DNA of 9,422 nucleotides, from the NCBI GenBank assembly GCA_038216025.1, contig JBBQQK010000040.1, forward strand, positions 1-9,422. Direction: 5' to 3'. A program made the position numbers and the translations under genes. Of this stretch, positions 6,451 to 9,422 are shown piece after piece. The notes below the pieces were generated by a model. That model was not told the DNA's origin, did not search any database, and saw only the letters and a program-made list of their open reading frames with translations. Within the stretch, counting starts at the first letter, position 1; each line of letters starts with the position of its first letter. The stretch is from JBBQQK01 sp038216025. Its GTDB lineage: Bacteria; Patescibacteriota; UBA1384; XYA2-FULL-43-10; 1-14-0-10-43-13.

Positions 6451-7194
6451 CTACAATTTAATTGCTTCTATTTTAAGGCTTTCTAAAGCAATGCCTTGAT
6501 ATTGACGCTTGCTGATTTCTTTGTCTTCGGAGAGAACGTTAATTTTAAAACCTGCGTCTAGAGCAATCTTAATATAGTCATCTTTCAATAAAGCGCCGCC
6601 GACGCATCCAGAAAGCAACTCTTCATCATTCTTTTGTTCGCTTGTCAGTTCGCCAAGGAGCACTATATCGGAGACAAAAGCTTTACCGCCCTTTCTCAAA
6701 ACTCTGTAGGCCTCATTAAAAACTCTCGATTTATCTGGAGCAAGGTTTATCACACAATTACTGATTACAATGTCGATACTGTTATCTTCGATCGGCAGCG
6801 CTTCAATATCGCCATATCTGAATTCAACATTTTTATATTTTAATTTTGCCGCATTTTCTCTGGCTTTAGTTAGCATGTCTTCTGAAAAATCGACTCCAAT
6901 CACTTTACCTGCTTTGCCTACTTGCCTTGCCGCAATAAAACAATCAAATCCTGCCCCCGATCCCAAATCCAGAACAATGCTGCCTTCTTTGATTTTTGCC
7001 ATTGCTGTTGGATTGCCGCACCCTAAACCCAAATTGGCGTCAGCTAAAGAAGAAACATCTTCGTCAGAGTAACCGATACTTTTTGCTATCTCATCGCTTG
7101 TCTTGTCTTTACAGCCACAACTGCAACAAGAACCTGCTTTGGCAACATTCGAATAATGCGATTTCACAATTTCTTTAATTTCCTCTTTCTTCAT
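6451..7194 (-). CDS. arsM: Arsenite S-adenosylmethionine methyltransferase ArsM
   Basis: Cytoplasmic enzyme of 247 residues that transfers methyl groups from S-adenosylmethionine to trivalent arsenic. The SAM-binding motif I is VLDLGSGAGFD (74-84), followed by the acidic residue in VIGVDFS (98-104) and the GDIEALP segment (128-134). The arsenic-binding cysteines are in place: C59 in GLGCGNP, C147 in SNCVINL and C197 in SGCVGGA, equivalent to the three cysteines needed by algal ArsM. The N-terminus also has a cysteine cluster, SCCSCGC (22-28), frequent in bacterial ArsM and possibly involved in metal capture. Start is fixed by AGGAG (7200-7204) five bases before the ATG. It has its own promoter; no ArsR repressor or other ars gene is in the window, so regulation is unknown. 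Confers detoxification or volatilisation of arsenic in known cases. Confidence 0.96.
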   Translation of the reverse strand: MKKEEIKEIVKSHYSNVAKAGSCCSCGCKDKTSDEIAKSIGYSDEDVSSLADANLGLGCGNPTAMAKIKEGSIVLDLGSGAGFDCFIAARQVGKAGKVIGVDFSEDMLTKARENAAKLKYKNVEFRYGDIEALPIEDNSIDIVISNCVINLAPDKSRVFNEAYRVLRKGGKAFVSDIVLLGELTSEQKNDEELLSGCVGGALLKDDYIKIALDAGFKINVLSEDKEISKRQYQGIALESLKIEAIKL

Positions 7195-7226
7195 TGAATC
7201 TCCTGCTACTATTTTATTACTAATTG

Positions 7227-7254
7227 ATTATACCCCTGTACAATTTTAATTCAA
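7227..7254 (-). promoter_or_regulatory. Promoter of arsM
   Basis: On the minus strand TTGAAT (7249-7254), a 16-base spacer and a perfect TATAAT (7227-7232) give a start near 7220 and a 26-base leader with a Shine-Dalgarno. The -10 and spacer are framed by the inverted arms AATTG (7222-7226) and CAATT (7241-7245), which might form a repressor site, though 5-base arms are easily found by chance in AT-rich DNA. Confidence 0.7.
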
Positions 7255-7269
7255 AAAGTAATATAAAAT

Positions 7270-7524
7270 TTAAAGACTGATTAACAACACAGAAGAACGG
7301 CCAAACCGGTCGTCGTTCTTTTTATAGATACAATAAGGTAGTTTATTTGCTAGAAATTCAAAAGCTTGATAAATAAGAATCGCCGGCCAGACCATAGCTT
7401 TCAAAAAGCCCAATACTCCAGCGCCAAAAGTTGTCGCGTTACCAATAAAATAAACAGCAGCACCAATAAAACCGAGGCCATAAATAGCACCCGACGGTGC
7501 GCTTGTTTGTACTTTTTCTTTCAT
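7270..7524 (-). CDS. Small membrane protein, Patescibacteria-type (84 aa)
   Basis: The start ATG at 7524 is preceded by AAGGGAGA (7531-7538), a strong Shine-Dalgarno, and by a near-consensus promoter. The product has a short polar N-terminus, SGAIYGLGFIGAAVYFIGNA (11-30) as first helix and GVLGFLKAMVWPAILIYQAF (36-55) as second. This matches, from memory, short hypothetical membrane proteins of Patescibacteria that carry a YGLGFIGA...VGVLGFLKA...WPA pattern. Those proteins usually end soon after the second helix, whereas here about 25 extra hydrophilic residues follow (NKLPYCIYKKNDDRFG and on), so the stop may have been lost or the 3' end altered. Function unknown. The stop lies 75 bases before arsM, which has its own promoter. 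Confidence 0.75.
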   Translation of the reverse strand: MKEKVQTSAPSGAIYGLGFIGAAVYFIGNATTFGAGVLGFLKAMVWPAILIYQAFEFLANKLPYCIYKKNDDRFGRSSVLLISL

Positions 7525-7559
7525 GTGAGTTCTCCCTTGTAATATTTAAATCATATTGA

Positions 7560-7588
7560 ATTATACCAACATAACTTTTAGTCTTCAA
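7560..7588 (-). promoter_or_regulatory. Promoter of the 84-aa membrane protein gene
   Basis: On the minus strand TTGAAG (7583-7588), a 17-base spacer and a perfect TATAAT (7560-7565) with TGG just before it (extended -10). The start would fall near 7553, giving a leader of about 29 bases that contains the Shine-Dalgarno. This is the strongest promoter-like sequence in the window. Confidence 0.75.
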
Positions 7589-7595
7589 ATATCAG

Positions 7596-7961
7596 TTATC
7601 CAGTCTCCTTGACCGAAAAGAACAAAAGTAGTAACCTTTTATTTTGATCTAATGCGCAGTAACCGTCAAGATCTTCCTTTGTTAGCAGCTCTTCTTTGCT
7701 CTGTGACTTTTTTGAATTGGAAGAGATGTTGTTATTATTAGTATTCTGATTTTCTTGGACCGGCTCTTCAATTAACTTGCCTGCAGAATCCTGGATTAAC
7801 TTTTCGTTCTCAACTTCATTTTGCTTGATATTTTGCGTCTTAGCCTTTTCCAAGGCCGCTTTTCCTGTATTCCTAGTCAAAAAGAAGAATAGGAAGGCAG
7901 CCAAAAAAACACCGACAAACGATAACTTTAAATATTTGCCGAAATTTCTTGATAGTTTCAA
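7596..7961 (-). CDS. TM-anchored low-complexity hypothetical protein
   Basis: The frame opens with TTG at 7961 (TAG two codons upstream, no ATG in the N-terminal region) and codes for 121 residues. A basic N-terminus (MKLSRNFGKYLK) is followed by one transmembrane helix at about 13-28 (LSFVGVFLAAFLFFFL), then a charged helical stretch rich in Lys, Glu and Gln, an Asn/Ser-rich linker (about 72-88) and a short C-terminal segment ending FFSVKETG. This looks like a membrane anchor with a flexible external tail. There is no Shine-Dalgarno and the TTG start is only inferred, so the 5' end may be wrong or the gene may have lost its start. A weak promoter (TTGTTT 8012-8017, TAAGAT 7989-7994) lies upstream. 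No family is recognised. Confidence 0.55.
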   Translation of the reverse strand: MKLSRNFGKYLKLSFVGVFLAAFLFFFLTRNTGKAALEKAKTQNIKQNEVENEKLIQDSAGKLIEEPVQENQNTNNNNISSNSKKSQSKEELLTKEDLDGYCALDQNKRLLLLFFSVKETG

Positions 7962-7988
7962 AATCTATACTTTTTTAATGCTAACCGT

Positions 7989-8017
7989 ATCTTAACTGCT
8001 ATTCTTTGAAAAAACAA
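7989..8017 (-). promoter_or_regulatory. Weak promoter candidate for the 121-aa gene
   Basis: On the minus strand TTGTTT (8012-8017), a 17-base spacer and TAAGAT (7989-7994). The -10 matches the consensus at four of six positions. Spacing is good and it lies between the stop of the glycosidase-like gene (8091) and the TTG start at 7961. Confidence 0.35.
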
Positions 8018-8090
8018 ACGTACGTCTTAAGCAATTTGAAAATGTCACTGAAATTAATAATCAATCCTTGTGCGGCTACAATAACTTTAT

Positions 8091-9068
8091 TTACTTATTT
8101 AAGTATGGCATTATTTTATGCTGTGCAATTAGATAGCATACGATATTTTCAGAGCCTTTATTCTTATCTACATCCAACCTGCCCATGCCATCCCTCACGC
8201 TGTCATCGCTGGCATCGACTAATGGCTTACCCAATATATTGTTTCCCCAAAACCATGAGTAATATTTCTTTGCTTCGTTCAAGAATTCTTCTTCATTTGT
8301 AGCCATATAAGCTTCTATGTTGGCCATTACTTGATATGCCGGATCGATTGGTTGCTGGTCGTAAATATTCTTTTCTGAATTTTTAACATACCAGCCGTTA
8401 TTACCTATTGTAATCGGGATCTCACCAATTTTTGTTTCATTATTTAGGAACCGCAACATTTCTAATCCGTAATTTTTCAATTCAACATCATTTAAAATTC
8501 CTGCAGCCACTAAGAAACTATAAGGAATTATTGCATTGCCATAAGTCAGACCTTCTTCTATCCAAGGCCATTCCTTTGATGTTTTCGCCTTATAGTTATC
8601 CTTGAGTTCTAAGGCAATTTCTCTATTCAACCGCGAATCAAAGGCCCCTTCACCGAGCAATGAGTATGATTTTCCTCTGATATTCTCTATTTTTCTGATC
8701 GGCTCAGTAATTTTTTTCAATAATCTCTCTGACTCTTCAGTGAACCATCCTTTTTTCAGGCTTAAATTCAAACCCCAGTAGACTTGACCCAAAGCATCGT
8801 TAGAAATTGAAAAATCAATAGGTTTTCGGTCGGGGGTAAAAAAATTGGCGTCGTTCTCGACAGAACGACTTATATAATCGAGATAAACCTTGGCATTTTC
8901 TTTTAACTCCAAATAAAGAGCCGCGATGAAGGCTCTTGCAGAATCATCGAGGGAATAACCCATCGAAACATCTATTTCATTGCCCTTTGTGTGCTGCCAT
9001 ATACCAAAATCATCAGTTAGAAAATTGATGTGATTTAGACCGATTAAGTTTTTCCGGGATAGCTCCAT
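8091..9068 (-). CDS. Glycosidase-like alpha/alpha-barrel protein (six-hairpin type), often linked to glycosyltransferases
   Basis: Product of 325 residues. Near the N-terminus LTDDFGIWQH (17-26) and GYSLDDSARAFIAAL (37-51) match the TDD-G-QH and GY-DD-AR motifs of a family usually found as the C-terminal part of, or next to, glycosyltransferases. Further motifs are SNDALGQVYWGL (89-100), WPWIEEGLTYGNAIIPYSF (167-185), DQQPIDPAYQ (237-246) and KGSENIVCYLIA (304-315), in keeping with repeated helical hairpins. The acidic residues in the DD motifs could be catalytic on a sugar chain, but this is not proven for the family. No signal peptide, so it is probably cytoplasmic. Here it stands alone: no glycosyltransferase is adjacent. 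No Shine-Dalgarno precedes the ATG, and no clear promoter was found. Confidence 0.8.
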   Translation of the reverse strand: MELSRKNLIGLNHINFLTDDFGIWQHTKGNEIDVSMGYSLDDSARAFIAALYLELKENAKVYLDYISRSVENDANFFTPDRKPIDFSISNDALGQVYWGLNLSLKKGWFTEESERLLKKITEPIRKIENIRGKSYSLLGEGAFDSRLNREIALELKDNYKAKTSKEWPWIEEGLTYGNAIIPYSFLVAAGILNDVELKNYGLEMLRFLNNETKIGEIPITIGNNGWYVKNSEKNIYDQQPIDPAYQVMANIEAYMATNEEEFLNEAKKYYSWFWGNNILGKPLVDASDDSVRDGMGRLDVDKNKGSENIVCYLIAQHKIMPYLNK

Positions 9069-9141
9069 GCTATTTTCGTTTATTTATATTTGCCCCTCGC
9101 TTAATATCATAGAACTTTATAAGAAAAGAAAAATAGCAAAA

Positions 9142-9163
9142 CTACCAAATGATCTTTTGGTAG
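9142..9163 (-). terminator. Intrinsic terminator on the minus strand
   Basis: CTACCAAA (9142-9149) pairs with TTTGGTAG (9156-9163) around a 6-base loop. On the minus strand the stem is followed by TTTTGCTATTTTTCTTTTC, a T-rich tail, so it should stop transcription coming from the putative transposase gene to its right and insulate the glycosidase-like gene. Confidence 0.7.
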
Positions 9164-9167
9164 GCGA

Positions 9168-9229
9168 GTCAAGCAATTAAAACAGGTAACTTTACTGGGT
9201 AGTCGTGTCAAGCAGTTAAAACAGGTAAC
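9168..9229. repeat. Two 23-bp direct repeats, 39-base period, probable insertion-sequence end
   Basis: Copies at 9168-9190 and 9207-9229 share GTCAAGCA(A/G)TTAAAACA followed by GGTAAC, with one mismatch. The inner copy is preceded by T, giving TGTCAAG, which resembles the 5'-TG tips of IS481/IS3-type elements. Each copy is followed by a related TAC-GGG segment. The stop codon of the putative transposase lies in the inner copy, and the period is exactly 13 codons. Tandem copies at a transposon end are plausible transposase-binding sites. The other end is outside the window. Confidence 0.6.
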
Positions 9230-9422
9230 CCTACGGGGGTTGTTCTGCAATCTAAAAATGTCACTTTGATGGGTTGCTCTAATTGCTTGTTTTCGTCCAT
9301 ATGATTCTGTTTTGCACTGTAAACTTTAACTAACTTTTTAAGCTTTAAATCCATTACTCTTTTTAGTTTTGCCGGATTTAATGTTACATATATTTTCTCC
9401 AATTTTTGTTTGACCTCAATTG
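9208..9422 (-). CDS. C-terminus of a probable integrase-type transposase (5' end beyond window)
   Basis: The frame is open from the right window edge to TGA at 9208-9210, so the TTG at 9402 is probably internal. The 70 or so visible residues include KIYVTLNPAKLKRVMDLKLK, which resembles the end of IS481/IS3-like integrase-core transposases, where a T-L-N-P-A-x-L-K-R segment precedes a short basic tail; this resemblance is from memory and no catalytic residue is visible. The final residues PVGLPVLTA are encoded within the direct repeat, as happens when a transposase gene runs into the element end. A terminator follows about 45 bases downstream. It could instead be an unrelated gene end. Confidence 0.5.
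   Translation of the reverse strand, partial: IEVKQKLEKIYVTLNPAKLKRVMDLKLKKLVKVYSAKQNHMDENKQLEQPIKVTFLDCRTTPVGLPVLTA

Larger units (their letters stand above)
9166..9422 (-). mobile_element. Probable left end of a second insertion sequence
   Basis: A putative transposase C-terminus runs into tandem 23-bp repeats, one of which starts TGTCAAG. The boundary could be near 9167 (outer copy) or 9206 (inner copy). Only this end is inside the window, so inverted repeats and target duplication cannot be checked. Confidence 0.45.

Noticed and set aside
8006..8302. 98-codon plus-strand open frame starting with TTG
   Set aside because: Most of it is antisense to the glycosidase-like gene, and the composition (His, Cys, Arg clusters) looks like a shadow frame; no ribosome site.
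9168..9229. Small CRISPR array
   Set aside because: Only two copies with a 16-base spacing, the spacing sequence is itself similar after each copy, and no cas gene is present.

Overview
The window is AT-rich and compact, with short intergenic gaps, many minus-strand genes, weak or missing Shine-Dalgarno sites for several genes and several tiny membrane proteins. This style, together with the transposase type at the left edge and the glycine-rich mini membrane proteins, suggests a bacterium of the Candidate Phyla Radiation (Patescibacteria, Parcubacteria-like). That placement is inferred from protein resemblance recalled from memory, not from a search.

Layout. (1) 1-804 (+): 3' part of an IS256/IS1249-like DDE transposase, cut by the window edge. 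Its element appears to have landed in a gene for a secreted, Cys-containing protein, whose 3' remnant (about 825-1619) is followed 13 nt later by a small single-pass membrane protein (1633-2310). (2) 2328-4042 (-): a two-component system (OmpR-type regulator, then histidine kinase). Its promoter carries CTGATAA direct repeats with the 7+4+7 geometry of an OmpR/PhoB-type site. (3) 4159-5982 (-): UV damage endonuclease (UvsE), a short flavodoxin, an unlisted 59-aa membrane protein and a decayed GyrI-like gene, closely packed. (4) 6202-6396 (+): a small two-TM membrane ORF with a good Shine-Dalgarno and a downstream hairpin, broken by an in-frame TGA. (5) 6451-7524 (-): arsenite methyltransferase ArsM and an 84-aa membrane protein, each with its own near-consensus promoter. 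(6) 7596-9068 (-): a TM-anchored low-complexity protein and a stand-alone alpha/alpha-barrel glycosidase-like protein. (7) 9142-9422 (-): an intrinsic terminator, two 23-bp direct repeats that look like an insertion-sequence end, and the C-terminus of what is probably an integrase-type transposase.

How it fits together: the window runs between two unrelated mobile-element genes and carries stress or detoxification functions (UV repair, arsenic methylation, a flavodoxin) plus a sensor-regulator pair. It also shows decay: a disrupted secreted-protein gene, an internally deleted and frameshifted GyrI-like gene, and a nonsense-interrupted membrane gene. This pattern fits an accessory region in turnover. 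I did not find a clearly new defence or signalling system. The best leads are the regulator's direct-repeat promoter, the possibly leaderless uvsE promoter, the GyrI-like remnant and the overlooked small membrane ORFs.
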